A DNA stretch of 42,820 nt from Calothrix membranacea FACHB-236 (GCF_014696315.1 NZ_JACJPX010000069.1:1-42820), one strand, 5' to 3'. Numbered from the stretch's first letter, positions 1 through 8,897 are shown. Translations and numbers: made by a program. Notes: generated by a model from the letters alone, not told the origin.

Positions 1-126
1 GGCAAATTAGTAAATCAACAAAGCATTCTCTGCAACATTTATTTACAATGTGTCCCAATTTGCAGGTATCTCGGTGGACACCCTTATAAACTTAACTATC
101 ATGTATCTGCCAATACAAGTACTAAA

Positions 127-157
127 TTAGTAGAGATGTTATTAACATCCCTACTAA
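127..157 (-). terminator. Hairpin downstream of the first gene
   Basis: Arms TTAGTAG and CTACTAA enclose a second pairing GATGTT/AACATC with one mismatch and a 3-base loop. It lies about 45 bases past the stop codon of the minus-strand gene ending at 203, and on that strand it is followed by a short TTTAG run. It reads as a weak intrinsic terminator for that gene; the U-tract is poor. Confidence 0.45.
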
Positions 158-202
158 AATTATTGGAGTAACTTAGAAAGTATTGAAGATTTTCGTCACT
201 TA

Positions 203-2068
203 CTAAGATACTGTTTCTTCTAACCTTCTTCTCAAGTCATTTTCCAATCTATGTAGCTTCCAGCTATGCCATGAATTTGCCCTATTTGCGTAAGAAGATA
301 AAAATCTTAGACGGTCTTTTGCTTTTTCCGGTTTCTTATCGTTAAGCAACTTAACTCCTACAAGATATGCAAATCGTCCATATAACCAAGGGATATCTTT
401 ACCTTTTACATCTTCTTTAAATAAGCCAGCACGCATTGTATAGGCTTCCCAATTAAGCAACAACTTATCATAGCTACATTCTAATTGCTCTGGTTTATTT
501 GTTTCGCAACTTCTGAGGTAGTTATCGGCCAAATTATATGATTCTCGCAGTGCCTTAGGCTGTAAATAATTCATGCGGAAATCAATCCACTTTCCTTTCA
601 TCTTGAATTCTTCTTGATTATTACTCTGCATGATTGAAGCTACAGCATGACCTAGTTTTATAACCTCAGAGCTATCTATAGGGCGATGAGAAGAGTATTG
701 AATAGCATTTTTTAGGTCTTCTTCAGCTACATACAACTCTCCATTCCAAGCATCAACAACAGCTAAAGCTGCTTGTAAAATAGAAGATTCTTTAGGAACT
801 GTTTGGTAATTTTTGAAGTGTTCTGCTGCTAATTTATGTGCCTTATTCGCAACTGAAAAGGCAGCTGTTCCAATTTCTCCCATTACTACATCTTTTACTT
901 CGTCTTCCCATCCCCCATTGCTTCCTTTATCTTGCGCTTTATCACGCATATAAGATTGTCTACTATCTTCAATCTTTTCGGCAACATCTTTATGCTGTAT
1001 ACCTTGTAGTACAGCATTATAGGGAGCATCCCATTTATTTTTTTCTGACTCAAAAGTTTCTAGACTACGCTCTAACCACTGGTATTTTAATAGCTCCATG
1101 CTCTTAGTTTCAGACATTATCCCTAGAAAATCTATTGGTCTAGAGAAATTTATAAGCTTTTTCGGCTGTAGGTTAGACATCCAACTTTGCTGTTGCAAGT
1201 GTTTGCAAGATTCTGCTTCTGAGCAAGCTGCGGCAACAAGACCCATTGTTGCAGTTATAGATGCAGCTTGATTTACAAGAGGTAAAACCTTTCGATATTC
1301 GTCAGGACGAGCTTTCACATCTTGAATTAACTGTTCATAAGGAATTTCACCAAGTTTTTGGTCTTCTAGTTTTGCTTGAACGGGATCACCATAGGGTGAA
1401 AGAAATGTTACCTGTGGCTTATATTCCAAATCTACTAAGCCAGATACCGCATCAGGGTTTGGATTAAAGGATAAAGTTATTTGTGGCCAGCTTAAAGGAG
1501 GAAGTGCCCAATTTTTTAACAGCCTATTATAAGGAGAATTTCTATCTTTGAGTAACTGGCTAGCCACATAGTTTGGTTGCTTAGATTCAGAGTCTTTTGG
1601 TTGCAACTTTTCATTTCCCCAGGCCATCGAAGCAAACTCACTATCTGCACGTAAGAATACTTGTCCGATTTCTGTATTCGTTAAATCCTCATCTGTATAA
1701 AGAATCCCATCATTCCCAGCAAGTTGGTCTTGAGATACCTGAAAACTTCGCTTTTTAGTTTGCTGCACTACATGAATTGCTTCTCGCAGTATGTTCGGAC
1801 TAACTGTAATAGGAATTTTCTTATCTTTAATATTGGCATAAAGCGTTCCATCTTTATAAGACAAATCTGCTGGCTTGAGTACAAGACTGCTTGCAATATT
1901 AGATTCTAGTCCACCAATACCTCTTGCAAACATCGAATTTAAAGCAGAAGCAAAAAAGCTTCCTGAATCAAACGGGGGAATAGAAAGGGATTTTTTTGGA
2001 ATAAATACCGTTACAAAAATTAGCACTATAAGAAAAATAGCTGTCAAACGCTGACGTAGGGAATACAT
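203..2068 (-). CDS. Hypothetical signal-anchored protein, 621 aa
   Basis: I do not recognise the family. The start at 2068 is preferred over an in-frame ATG nine codons upstream (2095), because AAGGAG lies 6 bases before it. Residues 1-8 are basic (MYSLRQRL) and are followed by about 16 hydrophobic residues and a PKKSLS segment: a signal peptide or signal anchor, so most of the chain is probably exported or periplasmic. The rest is hydrophilic and rich in helix-forming residues, with no catalytic motif I can name. The gene for a small membrane protein ends 37 bases upstream on the same strand, so the two are probably cotranscribed and may act together at the membrane. No role is proposed. Confidence 0.75.
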   Translation of the reverse strand: MYSLRQRLTAIFLIVLIFVTVFIPKKSLSIPPFDSGSFFASALNSMFARGIGGLESNIASSLVLKPADLSYKDGTLYANIKDKKIPITVSPNILREAIHVVQQTKKRSFQVSQDQLAGNDGILYTDEDLTNTEIGQVFLRADSEFASMAWGNEKLQPKDSESKQPNYVASQLLKDRNSPYNRLLKNWALPPLSWPQITLSFNPNPDAVSGLVDLEYKPQVTFLSPYGDPVQAKLEDQKLGEIPYEQLIQDVKARPDEYRKVLPLVNQAASITATMGLVAAACSEAESCKHLQQQSWMSNLQPKKLINFSRPIDFLGIMSETKSMELLKYQWLERSLETFESEKNKWDAPYNAVLQGIQHKDVAEKIEDSRQSYMRDKAQDKGSNGGWEDEVKDVVMGEIGTAAFSVANKAHKLAAEHFKNYQTVPKESSILQAALAVVDAWNGELYVAEEDLKNAIQYSSHRPIDSSEVIKLGHAVASIMQSNNQEEFKMKGKWIDFRMNYLQPKALRESYNLADNYLRSCETNKPEQLECSYDKLLLNWEAYTMRAGLFKEDVKGKDIPWLYGRFAYLVGVKLLNDKKPEKAKDRLRFLSSYANRANSWHSWKLHRLENDLRRRLEETVS

Positions 2069-2105
2069 ATTTAACTCCTTTTTATTTAGCACCATTTTTT
2101 TACTA

Positions 2106-2537
2106 TTACCAACGTTTTGCCCAGTATTTTTCTCCCATTAAGAACACACCAATTACAATGCCAATAGGTGTCATTGGGTTAGAATAATTAACAAGTAACG
2201 GATCGATCCCAAGTATAATTTTTACAAAAATACCTAAATGCAAACATATAACTAATATCCATAAACTGGAAGTATGGAATACAGTTCTTAATGGTTGCCG
2301 CTCACCTATATAGATAGCCAACGCACCCTCTCCCAAAGCAATAGTCAGAGGCATTAAATAAGAACCTAATGAATCTTCATTCACTGTGTTCCATATTTTA
2401 TATATTCCAAATGAGTTCAACAAAGCTTGCTCTAATAAAATCTCGTTAATTGCAATTACTAGAGTAGCAATCGTAGAAATAAGAAGTATTTTTAACAAAA
2501 ATGGTAATCTCAAGCGATGTAAATTCATGCTTTTCAT
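2106..2537 (-). CDS. Small four-helix membrane protein, 143 aa
   Basis: Unrecognised family. An AAGGTGA ribosome binding site lies 5 bases before the ATG at 2537; a second ATG three codons later is less well placed. Four hydrophobic stretches can be read, near residues 10-35, 58-78, 88-112 and 120-136, with a conserved-looking ALGEGALAIYIGER segment in the second. An integral inner-membrane protein is likely. It sits immediately upstream of the exported 621-residue protein and probably forms an operon with it. A long hairpin (2578-2638) lies 40 bases upstream of the start. Confidence 0.7.
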   Translation of the reverse strand: MKSMNLHRLRLPFLLKILLISTIATLVIAINEILLEQALLNSFGIYKIWNTVNEDSLGSYLMPLTIALGEGALAIYIGERQPLRTVFHTSSLWILVICLHLGIFVKIILGIDPLLVNYSNPMTPIGIVIGVFLMGEKYWAKRW

Positions 2538-2577
2538 GTTTTCACCTTTAACGTTCTAAGGTTGTTCAACGCATTCT

Positions 2578-2638
2578 AAAACTAGCCAAAATCAAGCAAT
2601 AGTCTCATAGAGGTTATTGCTTGATTTTGGCCAGTTTT
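2578..2638. repeat. 24-bp inverted repeat upstream of small membrane protein gene
   Basis: Left arm 2578-2601 and right arm 2615-2638 pair over 24 bases with one mismatch (A2584 against C2632), leaving a 13-base loop. The arms carry CAAAATCAAGCAATA and its complement. No T-run follows on either strand, so it is not a typical intrinsic terminator. It could be an operator, a transcript-stabilising hairpin or a remnant of a mobile element. Confidence 0.6.
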
Positions 2639-3059
2639 GTTCAAACTAGACAAAGTTAAGCTAGACCGAAAACTCCATCACTACCATAAGCTTTCGACAC
2701 CAAAGCATATTTTTTGCTTCTATCGCTACATATATGCAAAAAATAGGCTGACAAAACATGATGCCCTAATTTTTTGTATAAACTAGGGCTTTTCAATCAC
2801 TTTTTTAGAAAAAGCCACAACTGAACAAACAAATTCAGTAATGTATTACTGAAGTCCAATAAGCAGGACTAAATTTTGCTGTGTTTATATTCTATATGTA
2901 TGCTTAGGATAATACTTTAAAAAAAATCCGTGTGAATACTGAGAAAGGACAGTTTTTGTATCTGGCACATATAAATATTTCTTATTTTCCACTTTCTAAT
3001 TAGTCTGCAAACCTACAAAAGCATTAGAGCCTGTTTGTAAATGATTATGAAGTAATTGA
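2639..3059. other. Intergenic stretch without a convincing gene
   Basis: AT-rich. It holds two small hairpins: TATTTTTTGC/GCAAAAAATA at 2708-2717 and 2736-2745, and GCCCT/AGGGC around 2762-2792 followed by TTTT on the plus strand. No coding region with a ribosome binding site was seen. Confidence 0.4.
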
Positions 3060-3240
3060 AGAAGGCTTTGCCAGTCATTTCAACATTAAATGAATCATGA
3101 CTGTGTAAATTATAGATTCGCTCATTTCTAATAAAAGTTCATAATCTTTGCCAAAGAGACGCTATTGATTTCACAATGCAAATGTACGTTCGATAATCCA
3201 AAGTTTTTGCAATACTCGAAATTTAGGCTGAGTAAGAAAA
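3060..3240 (-). pseudogene. Decayed IS5-type transposase C-terminus
   Basis: The minus strand reads FRVLQKLWIIERTFAL, a stop, further residues, then GKDYELL..SESIIYTVMIHLML. This matches the VERTFAWL...RRLSKDYE...MIRLMLRRL C-terminal signature known from IS5-group transposases. At least three in-frame stops interrupt it, and neither the N-terminal half nor inverted ends were found. It is an old, non-functional insertion remnant between rep and the two membrane-protein genes. Confidence 0.7.
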
Positions 3241-3567
3241 ATTCACAACCTATAGCTTCAAAATTAATTTTCATTTGTGGCGATTGTCTGATTTCGCTGT
3301 CTTTACATTTCTTTATAGACGGTTTCTTATTAAGAAATTATTAAAAAAAATATCTTTTTAGATATAAAATTCTAAATAAGCTTACGGTACATCATTCCAC
3401 TTTTGGGTTAGAACGTGTAATGTCTATAGTTGGTAGCCTCAACCGGGCAACAGCGATACGCAGCATTGGCTCTCAAATCCCTTACTCTCTCTGGATTACA
3501 CCCGTGAAAGTAAGAAATAGCGTCAGTTGCATTGCTTAAAACGATGACAAATTGGCGCACGCCTAGA
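3241..3567. other. Region downstream of rep
   Basis: An AT-rich part (3330-3375) is followed by a more balanced segment. A plus-strand reading frame of 39 codons begins with ATG near 3420 but has no ribosome binding site and no recognisable content. No clear terminator for rep was found. Confidence 0.3.
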
Positions 3568-6500
3568 TCAGCTAGTCACCTCCATCGGTAATATCGATTC
3601 CGACAGCCACTGATAAAGTTGAGGTACTAACTGCTCCAGCTGCCGCAGTTCACTAGAAGCAAATTGCTCTAATAACAGCACCGCACACCACCGTCGCTGT
3701 TCACTCCAAAGCTTGAGGATGGATTTTATCGCTTCCACTCCTTGCAGTATGCCTAACCTGAGTCGTTCGGCACAAGCTTTTATGGGAGTGGGATCGTCGT
3801 CAGGGGGTTGAAATTGCTCAAAATCAGTATCAGGGATGGGGTTGATCCCTTGTACAGAATTGGTAGTATCCACCCCTGACCAATGGGGTTTCCCTATACC
3901 ATTATGGGGGGGGGTGGATACCGGGGGAGAAAGCTGTGAAACACGATACATAGCTGGCATTTCAGCACCTTGCAACTGTTCTCCCCATCTCACACAATGT
4001 GATTGCTGTTGTTTCTGAGTACGCCGATGCTGGCGATGAGCAATCACCGCCAATGCAAAGTCCATTTCTTGGGGAGATAAATAGTAATATTTAACCTGCT
4101 GACCGCGTGGGCCAACTTTATGGGAAACAAGTTTTAATCCCAACTGCTCAACTAAAGTTGCCAACAGCCAAATTGGTTGACAATTGGGGGGAACTGTAAA
4201 ACCTAAAATTGCTTTGACAGGAGCCGCACAATGTTTAGCTATTTCGGTCATCTTGAGTAAATCGGGGTCAGTGGCAGTAATTTCATCTCCTGCTACAAGG
4301 CGTTTGAGAATACCATGCAACCCCAAATTAAACCTCGCCAACCACCGCGCCGAATAATTGCCCCAGTCCATACATAGCGGCAACTTATTTCGTTCAGCAA
4401 AATCTTTATCTGTGACAATCGCTGGCGGTACTGGGTACTGCCTTCCAGTGTTTGGGTCAACAATCGTGCCAGTAGGCTCAGATAAAATTGCCTCCAAAGA
4501 TGCGATCGCTCGAACCAGAGAGCCACCATCATCTTTTTCAACCAGTAACTCAGTCACTTCCATCCCATAAGCATCTCGAATCCGAAACTTCTCGCACTCA
4601 AAAACTTCTTCAGGTCTGAGGTAGTCTTTGCTTTGGCGGTTGCGATAATCACTAGCTGAAATATCATTAGCTCTGGCAACAGCGCAATAATAAGCAACGT
4701 CTAGGGCAGTAGCAGCATTTTTCAAACGCTCAATAGCATCATCATTATCATCAGTCCCCATTGGCACAATTGTATTGCCCATATCGGTTAACAACTCACG
4801 TAAATCAGCCCGTAAATTGTTAATTGATTGATGACGGTGAGCTTGAATTTGGCAGTAAGCTTCTAACGCCCAATCTTTTTCAGCTCCGCGCTTACCAGTT
4901 TCGCGGTCAATTCGTAGCAGAAAAGCCGTCATTTCATTAGTTTGCAGTAAGCGCTCTTTAATTTTGCTGGCGTTAGTATCGAGGTAGCCAAAGGGGGGTC
5001 TTGGTGCGACCCAAACGTGAATTGGGACGATTGGGCGATAGCGGTAAAGCTGTTGGGCACATTCGGTTGCGGTCTGCGAAACAGCGTGAAACGCCCCAAA
5101 CACCTGATCAAAATGATATTCTGCAATATCTACCCCAGTTCCCAAGCTTGGTGAAGTAAACAGGGCATCCAAGCTTTTGACAGCCTTAGTGATGTCTTTG
5201 ATAAAAGCAACGTTTTCTTCACTACCAGAATTATCCGAGTGGATAGACCAGATTTTTAAGAGTCTTGGGTGTTGGGTGTGGGGGTTAGAGGGGGCAGGGG
5301 AAGCAGGGAAGCAGGGGGGCAGGGGGGCAGGGGGGAAAGAGCTATTGTCCATTAGCTCTTCTCTTTCTTGGCAGGAGGCTAGTTTCTCCAGAACTCCTTT
5401 GCTCTTTTGTTGCTTTGTTGCTTTGCTTCTTTGCTCCTCTGCTTCTTTGCTCAAGAGCCCCCCTGCTTCTTCTTTGCTCTCTACCCGACACTCAATGCCC
5501 CGGTTAATTAGCGAATATTCAAGTTTCTTAATAAAACGTTTGGAGTCAGAAACCACCATGATTTTCTGCCCACTCATCAATGCTGCCGAAATTTGGGCAA
5601 CTAAGGCAGAAGCATTATTGCCCTCGTACCAATAAACAGTACGTCCGCCATTCTTCCAATCGTTCTTAATAATGAATGGTTGTTCACCTTCTGGACGCAT
5701 TGCTCTAAAAAAGTCTACTGTTACATCGTCCAAATGCGCGTCGGCAATCACCACTAAGGGCGTATTATACACTATATATTGCAGTACTTCCAAAATCTCC
5801 GCCCGATGTTCTTTACAAGTTTTGCTGTGCAGCAGGTGAGTTAAGTACTGGCAAGCTTCATCAATAAAGATACAGCCGTATTTGAGTGAGTCAGTGTTGA
5901 GCTTGTGCAAGCTGTCAATGGTGATACTAAGGGCAGTAGCTTGGGTTAAACCCACATAACCCAACTCAGAGTACATTTGTGTGTTGAGGCGTTGACCTAA
6001 ATTCTTGAGCAAGTTGACTCGATGACTGTTGTTGAGAAATCGCTGTTGTGGGTGTTGTTCACGCCATTGTCGCATCATCTCAGTTTTGCCCGTTCCCATG
6101 TCACTGCATAATGCAACTAGCCCAGACTCTGGTAGCTTCACAGCTTCAGACAGGTATTTAACGTTAACTCTCTGTTGGGGTTTGTACTTATTACTTAGTC
6201 CTCGACAACTTTGATGATACGAGTGCTGGTAATCATTAAGCGTTTTAGCATCATCAATGATAGCAGTCAGTAGTGCGTTAGCATTTTTACCCCGCTCAAT
6301 CACAAAATCATCAACGCCTTTTTCTGGCCCTGGCAGTAATGCGACTTCACTACTACAGCCAACTGCTTCGATTGCTTTGCTAGTACGAACAATCGCTTGG
6401 AAAACTGACCAACGGGTTCTTAGCTTTGTCTCGTAGTCGAAGAGGATAATAAACTTACGTCCCGGCTGTGCCATTGGTAATAAATCGGGGTGCAGCCGTT

Positions 6501-7152
6501 CGTCAAAGTCTTTTTTACCAACTCGTCCATTCCAGATCCCTGGTAGTGCGATCGCAACAAAACCAAGACTAAGCAAACTTGCAGCCTTCTTCTCACCTTC
6601 GCAAAGGATAATAGGAATTTGTGGGTGTCGCTGCACCCATTCCCAAAACAGGAGAGGATGAAGTCTGTCACACAGGCGTAGTGCTAGGGGTGAATGATAG
6701 CGTTTGATATTGTATCGCTGTGCAATTAGGTTACTTATGCAGTTGGGGATATTAAAGTAGGTAACGCGGTTGGGGGTTTTGGGTGGCGATTCGTATTTGA
6801 CCGATTTCCCCTTTTCCCAATCGATACGCGGGTAGTCGGGTTTGAAACGTCCCCAGTCCATTGGTTGCCAGTTGTTCAGTGGGTCAAGTCCGCTTACCCA
6901 CCATCCCCCGGCTTCAGCGTGGGCATACTGACTTAAGTACTTGTCCCGCAGTCGCCCGTCGTTGCGTCTGGCTGTTTGAGGTAGGGCGTAAAGTAAATAT
7001 TCGTATACTTCACTCCCAGCCAGAGAACGGACATTCAACGCAGCTAGCGTCGGGTTAACACCTGAAGCAATAACCCATTCTTGCCAATGGCTTAGAGTAA
7101 GTTGCTCATTACCATTAGCTTCATTGATGCCATTTTTATTGGCTTGTGCCAT
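3568..7152 (-). CDS. CyRepA1-type plasmid replication protein, 1194 aa
   Basis: Probable plasmid initiator that combines a DUF3854/TOPRIM-like primase domain with a helicase. Residues 184-190 (CEGEKKA), 237-241 (LFDYE) and 278-283 (KGVDDF) supply the acidic positions of the TOPRIM-like part. Walker A is DMGTGKT (351-357), the Walker B/DEAx box is FIDEAC (429-434), and the second RecA-like lobe has SLGTGVDI (669-676) and QLYRYRP (701-707), as in superfamily 2 helicases. A low-complexity stretch at about 563-633 is encoded by inserted cyanobacterial repeat DNA. The C-terminal 200 residues may bind DNA but show no motif I recognise. GGAGG lies 8 bases before the ATG, inside a hairpin (7162-7188). 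The domain order and about 1.2 kb length fit the cyanobacterial CyRepA1 family; the family name is from memory. Confidence 0.88.
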   Translation of the reverse strand: MAQANKNGINEANGNEQLTLSHWQEWVIASGVNPTLAALNVRSLAGSEVYEYLLYALPQTARRNDGRLRDKYLSQYAHAEAGGWWVSGLDPLNNWQPMDWGRFKPDYPRIDWEKGKSVKYESPPKTPNRVTYFNIPNCISNLIAQRYNIKRYHSPLALRLCDRLHPLLFWEWVQRHPQIPIILCEGEKKAASLLSLGFVAIALPGIWNGRVGKKDFDERLHPDLLPMAQPGRKFIILFDYETKLRTRWSVFQAIVRTSKAIEAVGCSSEVALLPGPEKGVDDFVIERGKNANALLTAIIDDAKTLNDYQHSYHQSCRGLSNKYKPQQRVNVKYLSEAVKLPESGLVALCSDMGTGKTEMMRQWREQHPQQRFLNNSHRVNLLKNLGQRLNTQMYSELGYVGLTQATALSITIDSLHKLNTDSLKYGCIFIDEACQYLTHLLHSKTCKEHRAEILEVLQYIVYNTPLVVIADAHLDDVTVDFFRAMRPEGEQPFIIKNDWKNGGRTVYWYEGNNASALVAQISAALMSGQKIMVVSDSKRFIKKLEYSLINRGIECRVESKEEAGGLLSKEAEEQRSKATKQQKSKGVLEKLASCQEREELMDNSSFPPAPLPPCFPASPAPSNPHTQHPRLLKIWSIHSDNSGSEENVAFIKDITKAVKSLDALFTSPSLGTGVDIAEYHFDQVFGAFHAVSQTATECAQQLYRYRPIVPIHVWVAPRPPFGYLDTNASKIKERLLQTNEMTAFLLRIDRETGKRGAEKDWALEAYCQIQAHRHQSINNLRADLRELLTDMGNTIVPMGTDDNDDAIERLKNAATALDVAYYCAVARANDISASDYRNRQSKDYLRPEEVFECEKFRIRDAYGMEVTELLVEKDDGGSLVRAIASLEAILSEPTGTIVDPNTGRQYPVPPAIVTDKDFAERNKLPLCMDWGNYSARWLARFNLGLHGILKRLVAGDEITATDPDLLKMTEIAKHCAAPVKAILGFTVPPNCQPIWLLATLVEQLGLKLVSHKVGPRGQQVKYYYLSPQEMDFALAVIAHRQHRRTQKQQQSHCVRWGEQLQGAEMPAMYRVSQLSPPVSTPPHNGIGKPHWSGVDTTNSVQGINPIPDTDFEQFQPPDDDPTPIKACAERLRLGILQGVEAIKSILKLWSEQRRWCAVLLLEQFASSELRQLEQLVPQLYQWLSESILPMEVTS
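5270..5480. repeat. Cyanobacterial repeat DNA inserted in frame within rep
   Basis: Tandem GGGGGCAGG units (5283-5335) are followed by CTTTGTTGCTTTG-type short repeats (5398-5460). Such G-rich GCAGGG strings are normally intergenic in filamentous cyanobacteria. Here they stay open in the rep frame and encode a Pro/Ser-rich and Lys/Gln-rich linker between the two helicase lobes. Confidence 0.75.
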
Positions 7153-7161
7153 TTTGATAAC

Positions 7162-7188
7162 CTCCGATGATGTTTGTGTTCATCGGAG
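7162..7188 (-). promoter_or_regulatory. Hairpin that sequesters the rep ribosome binding site
   Basis: In the rep mRNA, CTCCGATGA pairs perfectly with TCATCGGAG (9 bp, loop ACACAAACA). The 3' arm contains most of the GGAGG Shine-Dalgarno sequence that precedes the ATG by 8 bases. When folded, the site would be closed, which suggests translational control of rep and hence of copy number. Confidence 0.7.
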
Positions 7189-7690
7189 CTACCCACACTT
7201 TGAGGCTAAATTAGCGGTGTGCTAACCAAGTGCTACATCAAAAGACTTTCTTCCGGGAGCAATGGGAGAAATCTAAAATCCACGCATTGAATGACTTTAA
7301 AAAATGAAGAATAATTTTCAGAGCAAATGAATAACCCAATTCCCTGGGAGTTTTATTCTGAGAACTTCGTCACAGTTAAAGTTTCAACTAATTGATGCCA
7401 CTTGCTACAATATGCGCTAGTTTTGCCTCTATGACGCAGACATTGCTAAATTGAAATTGCTTTTATTTGCGGTTGGTTGCCTGATTGCTAACCATGTGTC
7501 TGCGTGTGGGCAGCTAACCGATTTCTTATTTGTGTGACTTACTTTTCTTTCCTTCCCAAGCGATTAGTGTAATGCTTGGGGCTAGCTTGCAGATAGTCAA
7601 TCAAGCAGAAATCAGTTAATTGCTTTAGTTCAATAGAAAATAAAACAGCTAGAAATTGAAAAATTGAAGTATTCACGACATTATCCTCGA
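7189..7690. other. Rep leader / possible origin region
   Basis: No coding region seen. It contains GCTAAATTAGC (palindromic) near 7195 and AT-rich tracts around 7290-7360 and 7620-7680. Replication origins often lie next to rep genes, but no iteron array was found in this part. Confidence 0.3.
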
Positions 7691-7696
7691 ATTATG

Positions 7697-7841
7697 AGGC
7701 ATCTAGCCGTTAAGATTCATCCCTAGGATATTTGCAGCTAAGAAATATCACGTCGTGCTTTCTACATTCCGCTTCAAATTTAGAGTCGGGATAAATTGTT
7801 GCGCTAGATGCCTTTTTTGCAATTTGTCCAAAAAAAGGCAT
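7697..7841. promoter_or_regulatory. Overlapping alternative hairpins upstream of rep
   Basis: Segment A, AGGCATCTAGC (7697-7707), is complementary to GCTAGATGCCT (7803-7813). The second segment overlaps ATGCCTTTTTT (7808-7818), which also pairs locally with AAAAAAAGGCAT (7830-7841). The two pairings exclude each other, as in attenuators and antisense control elements. A weak TTG-started minus-strand frame (7710-7892) overlaps and is not called. Confidence 0.45.
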
Positions 7842-8227
7842 GAAATGTCCCGCCCTGTGTGCTAATATTGCCAACAGGTACACAAAAGACAAACATGTAC
7901 GAGTGGTGAGTCCTCGTTAGTCTGGAACAAGTTAGGTGATTTTTCGACCGCCAAGTCTTTATCGCGCCAACAATGTTCTATAACGACTCACACCTATTTT
8001 GACTATTTGAATACACTGCTCTTGTCGTTTTCTCCTCCTTTGGAAATCGATTTATCTTGGTCTGAAAGCAGACTTACTTTCGCTAGAGTAGCATGAAAAG
8101 CCCCTTGACCGTATAAAAACAAGCTGATTTCGTCAGTTGTTACCTATTCTGGGTAGGATGCTATTCCAGTAAGACAGACATTTTTTCCGGAAAATTCAAC
8201 CCTAATAGGTCAGTCATAGATATTTTT

Positions 8228-8276
8228 AAGATGTGAGTAGCAGCTTTCGTGCGAATGCTACTCACATCTTTTTTGT
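8228..8276 (+). terminator. Strong plus-strand intrinsic terminator with no gene before it
   Basis: Arms AAGATGTGAGTAGCA (8228-8242) and TGCTACTCACATCTT (8256-8270) pair perfectly over 15 bp, and a T-run follows on the plus strand. No plus-strand gene ends upstream, so it may end an untranslated RNA starting within roughly 7900-8200. The minus-strand HTH gene ends 104 bases away, but that strand lacks a T-tract here. Confidence 0.75.
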
Positions 8277-8373
8277 AAAGTTTTATATTTTTCATTTTTA
8301 CTCCTCGATTAGCTATCTCTCACCGAGCGTTCGCACTCATTTTTTTGTCTACCTAATTGTTTTTAACGATCGC

Positions 8374-8583
8374 TTAATCTTCCCTCCATTCCAAAAACTC
8401 ACAGGGCTGGATTTTATAACAGTCACAGATTTTGTTAAGTGCTATTCCATTGGGTATTTGCTCAGGATTGTCGCACAGCGCGTACACTGTGGTTTTTGAT
8501 AGTCCCGTCTCTTTCATAAATTGATAGCGTGTGATCTTGAGCTTTTCTTCAATAAACCTCCTCACAGTGTTACGAACTGGCAT
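8374..8583 (-). CDS. Small Cro/CI-type HTH regulator, 69 aa
   Basis: A single-domain helix-turn-helix protein of the XRE/HTH_26 type. The recognition region is YQFMKETGLSKTTVYALCDN (about residues 20-39), and the typical final helix pattern IALNKICDCYKIQPCEFLEW closes the domain. No effector domain is present. It faces away from the large plus-strand operon at 8898. The region between them carries an inverted repeat (8592-8608), a wider 9-bp pair AACTGGCAT/ATGCCAGTT (8575-8583 and 8623-8631), and repeated TATCTG boxes. It therefore probably represses its own gene, the operon, or both. No good ribosome binding site precedes the ATG at 8583. Confidence 0.82.
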   Translation of the reverse strand: MPVRNTVRRFIEEKLKITRYQFMKETGLSKTTVYALCDNPEQIPNGIALNKICDCYKIQPCEFLEWRED

Positions 8584-8591
8584 GGCAATCT

Positions 8592-8608
8592 GTCTGGTAT
8601 TATCAGAC
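8592..8608. promoter_or_regulatory. Candidate operator of the HTH gene
   Basis: GTCTG, a 7-base spacer and CAGAC form a palindromic 17-base site 8 bases upstream of the HTH gene start, nested inside the wider 9-bp inverted repeat AACTGGCAT/ATGCCAGTT. Position and symmetry fit autoregulation by a dimeric Cro/CI-type protein. Confidence 0.45.
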
Positions 8609-8665
8609 TCCCATTTAACACTATGCCAGTTAAGCTTGCAATTGTCGGCTAGCTTTATATGGTTA

Positions 8666-8819
8666 GATATCTTGACATTACCAGATATCCTATACTAGTA
8701 TCATAGTGCCTGGGTTATTAATACGTCAACAGCCCAGACACGGTTATCTGGTTATAAACACAGGTTATCTGCATTGCGTCCGCTCTATATCTGCGGTCGC
8801 GATAATTGTGCATATCTGC
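8666..8819. repeat. Iteron-like TATCTG boxes in the divergent intergenic region
   Basis: GGTTATCTG at 8742-8750 and 8763-8771, TATATCTGC at 8786-8794 and CATATCTGC at 8811-8819 are four direct copies spaced 21, 23 and 25 bases apart. An inverted CAGATAT lies at 8682-8688. Two GATATC sites (8666-8671 and 8684-8689) precede them. Either regulator binding sites for the 8898 operon or origin iterons. Confidence 0.5.
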
Positions 8820-8897
8820 ATCACTTGCTTAGGATTTATGCACCACAATTTACGCAATTTATAAGCAATTAGCTCACTATCAAATAGAGGTGAAATA

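Noticed and set aside
3420-3539. 39-codon plus-strand frame downstream of rep
   Set aside because: No ribosome binding site and no recognisable sequence; probably chance.
5177-5635. 152-codon plus-strand frame inside rep
   Set aside because: Antisense to the rep gene and kept open mainly by the G-rich repeat; its product is low-complexity.
7710-7892. 60-codon minus-strand frame
   Set aside because: It starts with TTG, has no ribosome binding site and overlaps the alternative-hairpin region; no recognisable content.
8742-8819. TATCTG repeats as a CRISPR array
   Set aside because: Units of only 7-9 bases with 21-25 base period; CRISPR repeats are longer and no cas genes are present.
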